NCBI GenBank assembly: GCA_038320345.1
Contig: JBBQED010000018.1
Location: 1-63,776 of the forward strand
DNA length: 63,776 bases
Reading direction: 5' to 3'
Source: JBBQED01 sp038320345
GTDB lineage: Bacteria; Bacteroidota; Bacteroidia; AKYH767-A; OLB10
Each line of letters starts with the position of its first letter. The stretch's first letter is position 1. The position numbers and the translations under genes are program-made. The notes under the pieces are model-generated. The model was not told where the DNA came from. It worked only from the letters and a program-made list of their open reading frames with translations, and ran no database searches. Of the stretch, positions 1-9,143 are shown one piece after another.

Positions 1-1
1 C

Positions 2-220
2 AAGTGTATGGTGTTAACCGAAGAACCTAATAATAATTCTTTTGCTCAAGCACTTGCTGGCAGAATACAACAACAGTGTTTTCATGATTTGGAAGCACCT
101 GTAACAGTAGTTGGCTCAGAAAATTTACCTGCTATTCCACTGAATGCAATTTTAGAATTTACCATGCTCCCCAATGCTGATAAAGTTGCAAAAGCGATGC
201 ATGAATTACTCAAGTATTAA
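2..220 (+). CDS. Alpha-keto acid dehydrogenase E1, C-terminal fragment (gene starts before the window)
   Basis: Only the last 72 residues are visible; the reading frame runs off the left edge, so the first Met seen here is not the true start. The segment (TEEP, NSFAQALAGRIQ, VGSENLPAIPLN) matches the C-terminal transketolase-like domain of E1 beta chains of branched-chain 2-oxo acid or pyruvate dehydrogenases, which bind the E2 core. Bacteroidota often carry a fused alpha/beta E1 protein, so this could be the end of such a fusion. The substrate cannot be decided from this tail. The miaE-like gene follows after about 15 bases on the same strand. Confidence 0.8.
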   Translation, partial: KCMVLTEEPNNNSFAQALAGRIQQQCFHDLEAPVTVVGSENLPAIPLNAILEFTMLPNADKVAKAMHELLKY

Positions 221-235
221 TCATTATTGAAATTT

Positions 236-817
236 ATGTTCCGGCTGAAGTTACCTACAGATCCACGATGGGTCAATATTGTGGAATCCAACATTGAGGA
301 GATCCTAACTGATCATGCGTATTGCGAACAGAAGGCGGCCACGAATGCGATTTCCATCATTATTAAATTCCCTGAAAAAACAGATCTCGTTACTGCTATG
401 CTGGAACTGGCAAAAGAAGAGCTGGATCACTTTCAACAGGTGCATCAACGCTTAGTAGATAAAGGATTTGTACTTGGCAGAGAACGTAGAGATGAATATG
501 TAAATCTGCTCTATGATTTTCAACGTAAAGGTGGATCACGTCAAACGCAGTTCATCGATCGTATGTTGTTCTCAGCAATGATTGAAGCTAGAAGTTGTGA
601 ACGATTTAGAGTGCTGTCAGAAAATATTCAAGATAAAGACTTGAGTGAATTTTATCGGGAGTTGATGGTTAGTGAAGCGAATCATTATACTACTTTTCTT
701 GGCTTTGCAAAGCAATATGCAAAAGGTGAAGATATAGAGAAGAGATGGCAAGAATGGCTAGACTACGAAGGTGAAATCATTGGTAGATTTGGTGTGAAAG
801 AAACGATCCATGGTTAA
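236..817 (+). CDS. miaE: tRNA-(ms2io6A)-hydroxylase, MiaE family
   Basis: 193 aa, the usual MiaE size. MiaE is a ferritin-like di-iron oxygenase that hydroxylates the isopentenyl group of ms2i6A-37 in tRNAs reading UNN codons. Likely iron ligands are visible in the expected order: Glu31, Glu62-x-x-His65, Glu117 and Glu147-x-x-His150, spread over an all-helical protein. I chose ATG at 236; a TTG nine bases upstream is also in frame. It follows the E1 gene closely and may be co-transcribed, but I know of no functional link. Non-canonical members of this family exist outside proteobacteria, so the exact tRNA substrate is inferred. Confidence 0.85.
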   Translation: MFRLKLPTDPRWVNIVESNIEEILTDHAYCEQKAATNAISIIIKFPEKTDLVTAMLELAKEELDHFQQVHQRLVDKGFVLGRERRDEYVNLLYDFQRKGGSRQTQFIDRMLFSAMIEARSCERFRVLSENIQDKDLSEFYRELMVSEANHYTTFLGFAKQYAKGEDIEKRWQEWLDYEGEIIGRFGVKETIHG

Positions 818-920
818 ACTTATTAAGTAATAGTTGAATTAGTTTGCAGAATTAGAGTGTTGAAATTAGGTAAGTGTTTTCTTGGGAAAAATTGGAGTCA
901 ATAAAAAAATTAATTTGATA

Positions 921-2840
921 ATGAGAAAATTATTCCCCGGAAGATTGAGTACTGTAAAAGCATTGAGTATAGTTTTTCTGGGGCTCGCACTGATTTGCAG
1001 GGTCATACTTTTATGCTACTCAGCAGGAGCCATGAGCTTTAATATCTGGGAATTGATCAAAGCTTTCAGTGTAGGATTCTTTTTTGATCTGGTGGCATTA
1101 AGTTACTTTATGTTGCCCTATTTAATAATTACTCTGATAATTCCTCCGGTCATTGCCAGAACAAAAATTTATCGAGCATTGGTTTGGAGCTTTTTTTCTC
1201 TAACTATTTTTATTTTAGTGTTTAATTGCTTTGCTGAATATTTTTTCTGGGACGAATTTGAAGTGCGGTATAATTTTATTGCGGTCGATTATCTAATATA
1301 TACCACAGAAGTAATAGGAAATATCGTCGAATCATATTCCTTGCCATTGTTAATTTCGGGAGTTGCCTTGATTACTGCCGGTATAGTTTGGTGGGTAAAA
1401 AAAAGAGGTTGGATTCAGACCGGACTAAAATCGGAAGAGTCGTTGCGTGATCGTTTGAAAGCAACTCTTACATTACTGGTGTTGCCAATATTTAGTTTGT
1501 TTTTTGTGACGATAAATTGGGCGGAGATTAGTGATAATAGTTACAATAAAGAACTGGCTAAAAATGGAATTTATTCTTTGTTTGAAGCTTTTAAAAATAA
1601 TCAACTCGACTACGACCGTTTTTATCTTACTGTTGATGATCAACAAGCTTTCGGCACCACGCGTAAGGCGATGGAAAACTCTTCACGAAATTATTTATCA
1701 AGTGATTTTTTACAACCGGTTTATCAGGTTACAGCAAAGGGAGAGGAGAAAAAATTAAATGTAATGTTCGTTACGGTGGAAAGCCTTAGTGGGGAGTACA
1801 TGAGTTACATTAAAGAGCCGGATGAATATGAAACACCATTTCTGGATTCTATTGCGGAGCAATCATTATTTTTTACAAATATGTATGCGAATGGAACAAG
1901 AACTGTTCGGGGATTAGAAGCATTGAATCTTAGCATTCCTCCAACACCTGGAGCATCTATTGTGCGTCGTCCAGATAATGATAATCTGTATTCTTTGGGG
2001 ATGTTGTTTAAATCGAAAGGATACCAGAATAAATTTATCTATGGAGGTTATGGATATTTTGATAACATGAATACTTTTTTCGCTGGTAATGGATATGAAA
2101 TTATTGACCGGAGTACACTTGCTGCCAACGAAATTACTTTTGCAAATGTATGGGGTACTTGCGATGAAGATGCATTTAGAAGAGCCGTAAAAGAGGCAGA
2201 TAAATCATTTTCAGAAGGGAAACCTTTTTTGAATTTTATCATGACAACATCTAATCATCGTCCCTATACTTTTCCTAAAATCGGAATTCCTTTACCAGAT
2301 AATCGGAGGGGAGGAGTGCGGTATACTGATTATGCTTTACAACAGCTTTTTAAGATGGCGTCTTCTAAGCCGTGGTACAACAATACCATTTTTATTATTG
2401 TGGCAGATCATAATGGAAGTAGTGCTGGAAAAACAGAGATTCCTGTTTTAAAATATCAGATTCCATGTATCATTTTTTGTCCTCAAATGATTCATCCGGA
2501 AAAAGTAGATAAACTTTGTAGCCAAGTAGACGTCGCTCCAACTTTGGCTGCACTGCTTAATTGGTCATATACAACCACATTTTTTGGTAAAGATATTATC
2601 TCCATGAAACCAGAAGAGGAACGTGCTTTTGTAGGGACTTACGAAAAGCTAGGATATATGGAGAATAATCAGATTCTTATTTTAGCACCTCAAAAGAAAA
2701 TCTCTCAGTATTCGTATGATCGATACAGTGGTGAGATGAAAACTGAAGCGGTGAATGCGGCTTTGCAACAGAAGATAGTATCTTATTATCAGTCAGCGGA
2801 ACATATGTTCATGCAAAAATTGAATAAGGTAAAAAACTGA
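921..2840 (+). CDS. LTA synthase-like membrane sulfatase/phosphotransferase
   Basis: 639 aa. About five hydrophobic helices occupy residues 10-215 and are followed by an extracytoplasmic sulfatase-fold domain, the plan of LtaS, OpgB and phosphoglycerol/phosphoethanolamine transferases. Expected active-site elements are visible: Glu287 in VTVES, the nucleophile Thr326 in the NGTRT loop, and Asp496-His497 in VADHN for metal binding. ATG at 921 is preferred over the in-frame TTG at 882, because it leaves a normal membrane N-terminus. Gram-negative Bacteroidota do not make classical lipoteichoic acid, so the likely job is moving a phospho-alcohol head group onto a periplasmic glycan or lipid. The acceptor is unknown. 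Confidence 0.85.
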   Translation: MRKLFPGRLSTVKALSIVFLGLALICRVILLCYSAGAMSFNIWELIKAFSVGFFFDLVALSYFMLPYLIITLIIPPVIARTKIYRALVWSFFSLTIFILVFNCFAEYFFWDEFEVRYNFIAVDYLIYTTEVIGNIVESYSLPLLISGVALITAGIVWWVKKRGWIQTGLKSEESLRDRLKATLTLLVLPIFSLFFVTINWAEISDNSYNKELAKNGIYSLFEAFKNNQLDYDRFYLTVDDQQAFGTTRKAMENSSRNYLSSDFLQPVYQVTAKGEEKKLNVMFVTVESLSGEYMSYIKEPDEYETPFLDSIAEQSLFFTNMYANGTRTVRGLEALNLSIPPTPGASIVRRPDNDNLYSLGMLFKSKGYQNKFIYGGYGYFDNMNTFFAGNGYEIIDRSTLAANEITFANVWGTCDEDAFRRAVKEADKSFSEGKPFLNFIMTTSNHRPYTFPKIGIPLPDNRRGGVRYTDYALQQLFKMASSKPWYNNTIFIIVADHNGSSAGKTEIPVLKYQIPCIIFCPQMIHPEKVDKLCSQVDVAPTLAALLNWSYTTTFFGKDIISMKPEEERAFVGTYEKLGYMENNQILILAPQKKISQYSYDRYSGEMKTEAVNAALQQKIVSYYQSAEHMFMQKLNKVKN

Positions 2841-2988
2841 TCCTTATAGCTCCGTTGAATCCTTTTTTTAGTGGCATCGTATGAATTTATCATTAACAAT
2901 AAGAACTTTATGATATTAAGGTAGAACTTTTATCATATTAAGCAATTCATCTGCGTTCTTTATGTAGTTTCATGCCAATAATAAACAG

Positions 2989-3753
2989 ATGTCAGCAAAA
3001 TCAATAATTCTATGCTTATCTCTTGTTTTTCACTCTTGCTTTGTATTCAGCCAGCAGTATCATAAGGTTAAAATTACGAGAGATTCGTTGCAATACGATT
3101 ATGCAGCTCGAAAACTAATTTTGCCTTCTGTATTGATTGGAGTAGGTTTCTGGGGGTTGCAAAACCATAAGATTAAAGATTTTAATGAAAATGTGCAAGA
3201 GGAAGTGGTGGAGCATATCGACAAAAAAATAACAATTGATGACTTCTCCCAGTATTTGCCTGCTGCTACAGTGTATGCATTGAACGCTTTTGGAGTAAAA
3301 GGAAAAAATAATTTCAGAGATAGAAGCGTAATTCTTGCCACTTCGTTAGTAATTAGCGGAATTACAGTTACTGGTCTGAAGCACCTTACAAAGGAACAAC
3401 GACCAGATGGTACTGCCCACAATTCATTTCCTTCCGGCCATACAACCATGGCATTTGCAGGAGCTGAATTCCTGAGAATCGAATATAAAGATGTTTCGCC
3501 ATGGTATGGTTTTGCAGGTTATGTGGTGGCTGCAGGGACTGGAATTTTTCGGGTTTATAATAACCGCCATTGGTGTAATGATATTGTAGCTGGTGCCGGA
3601 TTTGGTATTTTAAGTACGAAAATTGCCTATTGGATGAATCCCTTCCTGAGTGAAAAAGTGTTCCATTTCAATAATCCCAAAGCTACCTCTGCAAGTTTAA
3701 TTCCTGTGTTCGATGGAAAGCATGCAGGAATTGGATTTTCAATGATCTTTTAG
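2989..3753 (+). CDS. PAP2-superfamily phosphatase, secreted or membrane-attached
   Basis: 254 aa with an N-terminal signal peptide ending near FSQQ (about residue 22). All three phosphatidic-acid-phosphatase signatures are present with canonical spacing: Lys131-x6-Arg138-Pro, Pro148-Ser-Gly-His151, and Arg188-x5-His194-x3-Asp198. The enzyme should dephosphorylate a lipid phosphate, such as undecaprenyl pyrophosphate, phosphatidate or a lipid A phosphate, on the periplasmic side. It follows the LTA-synthase-like gene by about 150 bases on the same strand, which fits envelope lipid or glycan metabolism. The exact substrate cannot be read from sequence. Confidence 0.9.
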   Translation: MSAKSIILCLSLVFHSCFVFSQQYHKVKITRDSLQYDYAARKLILPSVLIGVGFWGLQNHKIKDFNENVQEEVVEHIDKKITIDDFSQYLPAATVYALNAFGVKGKNNFRDRSVILATSLVISGITVTGLKHLTKEQRPDGTAHNSFPSGHTTMAFAGAEFLRIEYKDVSPWYGFAGYVVAAGTGIFRVYNNRHWCNDIVAGAGFGILSTKIAYWMNPFLSEKVFHFNNPKATSASLIPVFDGKHAGIGFSMIF

Positions 3754-4007
3754 TTGTTCATCTTGCCAATCATTTTTATTGCCACCGTTCAATTTAGTGC
3801 AAATTGCAAGGATGTTTCAGAAACAATAATTGTAAGTATTGTTACATATGAAATGGAACTCATGAAGTTGATGAAAACCATTGAGGCTTTTATTTTGCAA
3901 CAGGAATTATTAAGATTGAAAAACGTTGATTGCAATCAGAATAAGTTCATGAAATCTACCTAATAAAAAATTTGATTTCAATTAAAATATTTTTTTGCTT
4001 TGAAAAA

Positions 4008-5948
4008 TTACCCTTGAAAGGTCAACTGTTTTTCCTCTGCAGGTGTGACTACCGAATGATCATCCAGTTTTTCGTAAATAGAATTTTGAGAAACGAATTC
4101 AGGAACTATTTCTTTCATCTTCTTAACGATTGCCTCGTTATTCTGAGAACTAAATAATCCAATGAGTTCTCTAATTTCCTCAGAGATCGTACTGAAATCA
4201 TATTCTTTCACCCTTGCGATCATAATTTTTTTATGATGCGTTGCTAAGGTGTTTTCTTCATTCGCTAATAATTCTTCGTAGAGTTTCTCACCAGGTCGGA
4301 GTCCAGTGTAAATAATCTGAATATCCTTTCCTAACTCCAATCCACTGAGTTGAATCATCTTCTTGGCAAGGTCTGAAATCTTCACGGATTCACCCATATC
4401 AAAAATAAAAATTTCACCTCCTTTACCAAATGCACTAGCTTCCAAAACCAACTGACAAGCTTCACTGATGGTCATGAAGTAACGTGTTACATCAGGATGC
4501 GTGACTGTTAATGGCTGCCCTCTTTCAATCTGCTTTTTGAATCTCGGTATGACGCTTCCGTTAGATCCAAGCACATTGCCAAATCGCGTAGTTATAAATC
4601 GAGTGTTACTGATTTTATCAAGAGCCTGTGTATAAATTTCGGCAATACGTTTAGTTGTTCCCATGATGTTAGTAGGGTTAACCGCCTTATCCGTACTGAT
4701 CATCACAAATTTTTTCACTTTAAATTCTACCGACAAATCAGCAAGAATTTTTGTTCCCATTACATTATTCAGAATGGATTCACTAGGATTGTTTTCCATC
4801 ACCGGAACATGCTTGTAAGCTGCAGCATGATAAACGGTATCAGGTCGGAATGTTTGAAATACATTACGCATCCGTTCTAAATTACGTATATCGCCAATCA
4901 CCGTTTCTACCTGACAAAGTTTTGAGTTTAATTTCTCCGTTACTTCTAATTCAAGTTCATACAATGGAGACTCTGCCATGTCGAGCATGATTAGTAATCG
5001 CGGACGGAAGGGTATGATCTGTCTTACAATTTCACTTCCAATTGATCCTGCAGCACCAGTTACAATAATGACTTTACCAGTAATTTCACTTCTGATTTTT
5101 GCGGTATCTAGTTTGATAGATTCTCTACCCAACAAATCTTCAATATTGATTTTTCGAATCTGCTTGAAAGAGAGTTCTCCATTAATCCAGGATCTTACTG
5201 GAGGAACATTCAACACTCTGGTATTGTATTTCAAGCAAGCTTCACTGATTTGCTGTTTGCGCATGGCAGAAATATTCTGAATGGCAATAACCAGATGCTT
5301 GATGTCATTATTTTCTTGCAGTTCCTCAAGTTTAGCAGGAGGATAAATTCTAATTCCTTCTAGTTTCTTTCCAGTTTTTTTTAAATCATCATCAACAAAA
5401 GCAACTACTTTATAGCGCGTTCCTTTATCTCTATCCAATGTTCTTTTGGTGATCAAGCCTGCTTCTCCTGCTCCATAAATAATAACACCAGATTTTTCTT
5501 TACTTGGATTTTTAAGTTCCATATAAGCCACTTTCACCATAAGTCTACTTGCTATCATCACGAATACATTCATGAGGTAGTCGATGGCAATAATGGAGAA
5601 AGGAACGATGTAGGTTCCGCTAATCGGATAGCTGATAAGATTACTCAGAATAAAAACGATGCTTCCTCCCAGTAAAGTGAGTAAGATTCGGAATGCATCT
5701 CTGGTACTGGTATATCGAATTAAGCCAGCATAAGTTCTGAAGATCAGAAAAGAGGCAACACGAACACCCAAAACGAAAGGAAAAACGAGATGAAATGTAG
5801 CGACTTCCGTGGAAGGAATGTAGAAGTTAAATCGTAATAAATAGGCTGCAAATAGTGATAAGCAGCATATTGTTACGTCAACCAGAAAAACTACTAACCT
5901 GGGAATGGATCGTTCAAATACGCGGTTCATTTTTTTGATCTGCTGCAT
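4008..5948 (-). CDS. CapD/FlaA1-type nucleoside-diphosphate-sugar 4,6-dehydratase, membrane-bound
   Basis: 646 aa. Four hydrophobic helices (about residues 12-130) are followed by a CoA-binding-like Rossmann domain with GAGEAG near 160. A second Rossmann domain carries TGAAGSIGSE near 300, and further on comes TDKAVNPTNIMG-TTK with the catalytic-site Lys. This is the plan of the PglF/WbpM/CapD group, which converts UDP-GlcNAc to the 4-keto-6-deoxy sugar for capsule, O-antigen or glycoprotein glycans. A full-length member begins normally at the ATG ending at 5948; MNRV six codons later is an alternative start. A divergent glycosyltransferase gene sits next door, consistent with surface polysaccharide synthesis. 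Confidence 0.9.
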   Translation of the reverse strand: MQQIKKMNRVFERSIPRLVVFLVDVTICCLSLFAAYLLRFNFYIPSTEVATFHLVFPFVLGVRVASFLIFRTYAGLIRYTSTRDAFRILLTLLGGSIVFILSNLISYPISGTYIVPFSIIAIDYLMNVFVMIASRLMVKVAYMELKNPSKEKSGVIIYGAGEAGLITKRTLDRDKGTRYKVVAFVDDDLKKTGKKLEGIRIYPPAKLEELQENNDIKHLVIAIQNISAMRKQQISEACLKYNTRVLNVPPVRSWINGELSFKQIRKINIEDLLGRESIKLDTAKIRSEITGKVIIVTGAAGSIGSEIVRQIIPFRPRLLIMLDMAESPLYELELEVTEKLNSKLCQVETVIGDIRNLERMRNVFQTFRPDTVYHAAAYKHVPVMENNPSESILNNVMGTKILADLSVEFKVKKFVMISTDKAVNPTNIMGTTKRIAEIYTQALDKISNTRFITTRFGNVLGSNGSVIPRFKKQIERGQPLTVTHPDVTRYFMTISEACQLVLEASAFGKGGEIFIFDMGESVKISDLAKKMIQLSGLELGKDIQIIYTGLRPGEKLYEELLANEENTLATHHKKIMIARVKEYDFSTISEEIRELIGLFSSQNNEAIVKKMKEIVPEFVSQNSIYEKLDDHSVVTPAEEKQLTFQG

Positions 5949-6052
5949 TTATATGTGTAAAGATACCATTTTCAATTGGGAAGAAAGGCTGCCTTATCAA
6001 TCCTTTCTTTGAATTGGCTAAGTTTGCACGAATTCCAACTCTTCTTTCCTCT

Positions 6053-7150
6053 ATGCCTCGTGTGCTATTCATAGCAGCCCATCGACCGAATCGATCGCCT
6101 AGTCAGCGTTTTCGCTTCGAACAATACCTGGATTTTTTCCTGGAAAAAGGCTTTGAATGGGATTTGTCCTACCTGATTAGCGAAAAAGATGACAGCACTT
6201 TTTATCAGCCTGGCAACTTGCCGATCAAAGCTTATATATTCATGAAAAGCTGGTTTAAGCGTCTTAGGGATGTTGTTGCGGCTAGTGATTATGATATCAT
6301 CTTCATACAAAGAGAAGCCTTCATGACGGGCTCTACTTTCTTTGAAAAACTCTTTGCAAGATCAGGGGCTCAGGTGGTTTTTGATTTTGATGATGCTATC
6401 TGGCACTTTGATGTTTCAGAAGCAAATAAACGTTTAGGGTGGCTAAAAAGCCCTTCTAAAACTGCCAATATCATTAAGTTATGTGATCATATTGTAGCCG
6501 GTAATAATTATCTAGCCGATTACGCACGACAGTTTAATCCTTCAGTGACCGTAATTCCTACCACTATCGATACCAACTATCATCAGCCTGATCTGTTGAG
6601 AGATTGGAATAAAGAAGTGATTTGTATTGGCTGGACCGGAAGCATGACTACCGTGAAGCATTTCCGTTTGGCAGAAGCAATTTTGACTCGACTAAGAGAT
6701 AAATATGGTGATCGTTTGAGGTTTAAACTGATCGGTGATCCCACCTATAAAAATGAAAAATTGGGAATCTCAGGTGTTTCTTGGACCCTCCAAAATGAAG
6801 TCGAAGAATTAAGAGATATCGATATTGGAATTATGCCTTTGCCAGATGATGAATGGTCGAAAGGTAAATGTGGATTTAAGGGCTTGCAATATATGGCTAT
6901 GGAGATCCCGCCGGTAATGTCGCCGGTAGGAGTGAATACTGAAATTGTAGAACATGGCATCAATGGATTTCTAGCCTCCTCAGAAGCAGAGTGGGTTGAT
7001 CGGATTTCAATGCTCGTCGAAAACCCTCAACTTCGGCGGGAAATGGGTCTAAAAGCCCGACAAACCGTTATCGACCGTTATTCAGTTGCGTCTCAACGTG
7101 ATAGATATCTACAGCTCTTCGAAAAGCTCATCAACCCCGAAAAAAGTTAA
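6053..7150 (+). CDS. Glycosyltransferase, GT4-like
   Basis: 365 aa. The N-terminus (VLFIAAHRPNRSPSQRFRFEQY) is typical of group 1 glycosyltransferases that open with a sugar-acceptor Rossmann fold. FDFDDAIW lies in the N-domain, and the C-terminal GT-B half includes KCGFKGLQYMAM and a GVNTEIVEHGINGFL loop, the usual nucleotide-sugar binding region. ATG at 6053 fits better than the in-frame TTG at 6014, because a perfect Bacteroidota -7 box TAAGTTTG lies at 6019-6026. It is divergent from the CapD-like gene. The transferred sugar and acceptor are unknown. Confidence 0.85.
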   Translation: MPRVLFIAAHRPNRSPSQRFRFEQYLDFFLEKGFEWDLSYLISEKDDSTFYQPGNLPIKAYIFMKSWFKRLRDVVAASDYDIIFIQREAFMTGSTFFEKLFARSGAQVVFDFDDAIWHFDVSEANKRLGWLKSPSKTANIIKLCDHIVAGNNYLADYARQFNPSVTVIPTTIDTNYHQPDLLRDWNKEVICIGWTGSMTTVKHFRLAEAILTRLRDKYGDRLRFKLIGDPTYKNEKLGISGVSWTLQNEVEELRDIDIGIMPLPDDEWSKGKCGFKGLQYMAMEIPPVMSPVGVNTEIVEHGINGFLASSEAEWVDRISMLVENPQLRREMGLKARQTVIDRYSVASQRDRYLQLFEKLINPEKS

Positions 7151-7174
7151 ATTTGCCCCCCAAGCCTCAAAAAA

Positions 7175-8278
7175 ATGTCAGACATCGCAACCGAACTCAA
7201 ACAAACCGCTCTTACAGATCTTCATACCCAACTCGGCGCTAAAATGGTGCCTTTTGCCGGTTACTTGATGCCAGTTCAGTACGAAGGAATCACCATAGAA
7301 CATGAAACAGTAAGAAATGCTGTCGGAGTGTTTGATGTTTCTCACATGGGGGAATTTGTTTTGAAAGGTCCAGATGCACTCGATCTGATTCAAAGGGTGA
7401 CAAGCAATGATGCTGCTAAACTTACACCGGGGAAAGCCCAGTACTCCTGTTTGCCAAATGAAAATGGTGGAATTGTGGATGACCTTATCGTGTATGCTTT
7501 AGAAGACGGACATTATATGTTAGTTGTGAATGCTTCCAACATCGAAAAAGATTGGAACTGGATTCAGAAATTTAATACCAAGAACGTAGAGATGCACAAC
7601 ATCTCTGATAAAACTTCTTTGCTCGCTGTGCAAGGTCCGAAAGCGATGGCAGTGATTCAGCAATTAACGGAGGTCAAATTAGAAGAGATTCCCTATTATT
7701 CATTTCATAAAGGAGTAGTTGCTGGTTGTGGAAATGTGATCATTTCTAACACAGGATATACGGGTGCTGGTGGTTTTGAATTGTATTTTGAAAATCAGTA
7801 CGCAGAGAAAATTTGGAATGCAGTGATGGAAGCTGGTAAGGATGCAGGCATTAAACCTTGCGGACTGGGTTGTCGTGATACTTTACGTTTGGAGATGGGT
7901 TTCTGTTTGTATGGAAATGATATTGATGATACTACTTCTCCTCTAGAAGCTGGTCTTGGTTGGATTACAAAATTCACGAAAGAATTTACCAATTCCACCG
8001 CCCTCAAAGCACAGAAAGAAGCGGGTGTTACTCGTAAATTGGTAGGGTTTGAGATGATAGAAAAAGGAATTCCTCGTCATGGTTATGAAATTGCAGATGC
8101 GAGTGGTGCTATCATCGGTATTGTAACTAGTGGAACACAGAGCCCAAGTTTACAGAAGGCAATAGGGATGGGTTATGTGCAAAAAGCGCTTACTACCGAA
8201 GGGTCAGAAATTTTTATCCGCATCCGTGATAAATCGATTAAAGCTTCCGTTGTGAAAACACCTTTTTTAAAGAAGTAA
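7175..8278 (+). CDS. gcvT: Aminomethyltransferase (glycine cleavage T protein)
   Basis: 367 aa, normal full length for GcvT. It takes the aminomethyl group from lipoylated H protein, releases ammonia and makes 5,10-methylene-tetrahydrofolate. Recognisable family segments are VPFAGYLMPVQYEG, DVSHMGE, the NTGYTGAGGFELYF loop, CGLGCRDTLRLEMG and the C-terminal barrel with GIVTSGTQSPSL. A perfect -7 box TAAATTTG lies at 7148-7155, just after the stop of the preceding gene, so it probably has its own promoter. I see no glycine riboswitch in the 24-base gap. No gcvH or gcvP is in the window, as is common when the system is scattered in Bacteroidota. Confidence 0.95.
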   Translation: MSDIATELKQTALTDLHTQLGAKMVPFAGYLMPVQYEGITIEHETVRNAVGVFDVSHMGEFVLKGPDALDLIQRVTSNDAAKLTPGKAQYSCLPNENGGIVDDLIVYALEDGHYMLVVNASNIEKDWNWIQKFNTKNVEMHNISDKTSLLAVQGPKAMAVIQQLTEVKLEEIPYYSFHKGVVAGCGNVIISNTGYTGAGGFELYFENQYAEKIWNAVMEAGKDAGIKPCGLGCRDTLRLEMGFCLYGNDIDDTTSPLEAGLGWITKFTKEFTNSTALKAQKEAGVTRKLVGFEMIEKGIPRHGYEIADASGAIIGIVTSGTQSPSLQKAIGMGYVQKALTTEGSEIFIRIRDKSIKASVVKTPFLKK

Positions 8279-8302
8279 CTTACCGGAAATCAGAATTCAA
8301 TT

Positions 8303-9025
8303 ATGATGAAATCGAGAACACTCGATGTTTGTTTTTCGCCTGCCCTGATTCATTTACATGATATCAGTGATGCTATCGTAGTGGTGATTGATATACTAAG
8401 AGCTACCTCATCAATTTGTGTGGCATTTGCAAATGGAGTGCAAAGTATTGTTCCAGTGGCCACAGTAGAAGAAAGTATGTCGTATAAAGAGAAAGGTTTT
8501 CTGATTGGTGCAGAACGGAATGGAGAGATGCTTGATGGTTTTGATCTGGGCAATTCTCCGTTTAGCTATATGACAGATGCCGTGAAAGGTCGCAATATTG
8601 CTTTGTCTACAACGAATGGAACTCAGGCGATCGCTGCAGCTAAAGATGCCTACCAGATTGTTGCGGGTTCATTTCTGAATCATGAAGCATTATGTGCTTG
8701 GTTGAACAAGCAGGATAAAAATGTACTTCTACTTTGTTCGGGATGGAAGAACTCATTCAATTTGGAAGATACCTTATTTGCAGGTGCTGTTGTGAACACA
8801 TTGGTTGATGATTTTGAACTTACCAAAATGAGAGACGCTGCCCTAGCTGCTCGTCATTTGTATCTACTTGCAAAGGATGATATCAATGGTTTTTTAATGG
8901 AATCCTCCCATCGTAAGCGTTTAGAAAAACTCCAGATAGAAGATGATATTGAGTATTGCCTGAATTTTAATCTCGCTCCCGTTGTTCCAATAATGGTAAA
9001 TGGAGTATTAGTGATTGCTGATTAA
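8303..9025 (+). CDS. comB: 2-phosphosulfolactate phosphatase family protein (ComB)
   Basis: 240 aa. The family signature VVVIDILRATSSICVAFANG near the N-terminus and TTNGTQAI in the middle are typical of ComB, a Mg-dependent acid phosphatase that makes sulfolactate in coenzyme M synthesis. Bacteroidota do not make coenzyme M by the methanogen route, so the physiological substrate here is open; sulfolactate or another C3 sulfonate is a reasonable guess. Two adjacent Met codons (8303, 8306) could both serve as start. It follows gcvT by 24 bases on the same strand. Confidence 0.85.
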   Translation: MMKSRTLDVCFSPALIHLHDISDAIVVVIDILRATSSICVAFANGVQSIVPVATVEESMSYKEKGFLIGAERNGEMLDGFDLGNSPFSYMTDAVKGRNIALSTTNGTQAIAAAKDAYQIVAGSFLNHEALCAWLNKQDKNVLLLCSGWKNSFNLEDTLFAGAVVNTLVDDFELTKMRDAALAARHLYLLAKDDINGFLMESSHRKRLEKLQIEDDIEYCLNFNLAPVVPIMVNGVLVIAD

Positions 9026-9143
9026 ATATTTTTCTTTTCTTTGTATTCGTGAATCAGAAATGACCCATTGATTTTTCAATGGACACAATAAAAGGAGCCG
9101 GACAGCTCCCCATTTATAAAATTAATTTTTAAAACTATTGTCC

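Noticed and set aside
3754..3963. Open frame of 69 codons beginning with TTG after the PAP2 gene
   Set aside because: No good ATG start, no recognisable family, composition like intergenic DNA, and it falls just before a convergent gene. It is probably noise.
7151..7174. Glycine riboswitch upstream of gcvT
   Set aside because: Only 24 bases between genes; no aptamer could fit unless it overlapped the preceding gene, and I see none.
9090..9110. Hairpin GGAGC-CGGACA-GCTCC between comB and the phospholipase-like gene
   Set aside because: Only 5 bp of stem and no T-run directly behind it. Too weak to call a terminator.
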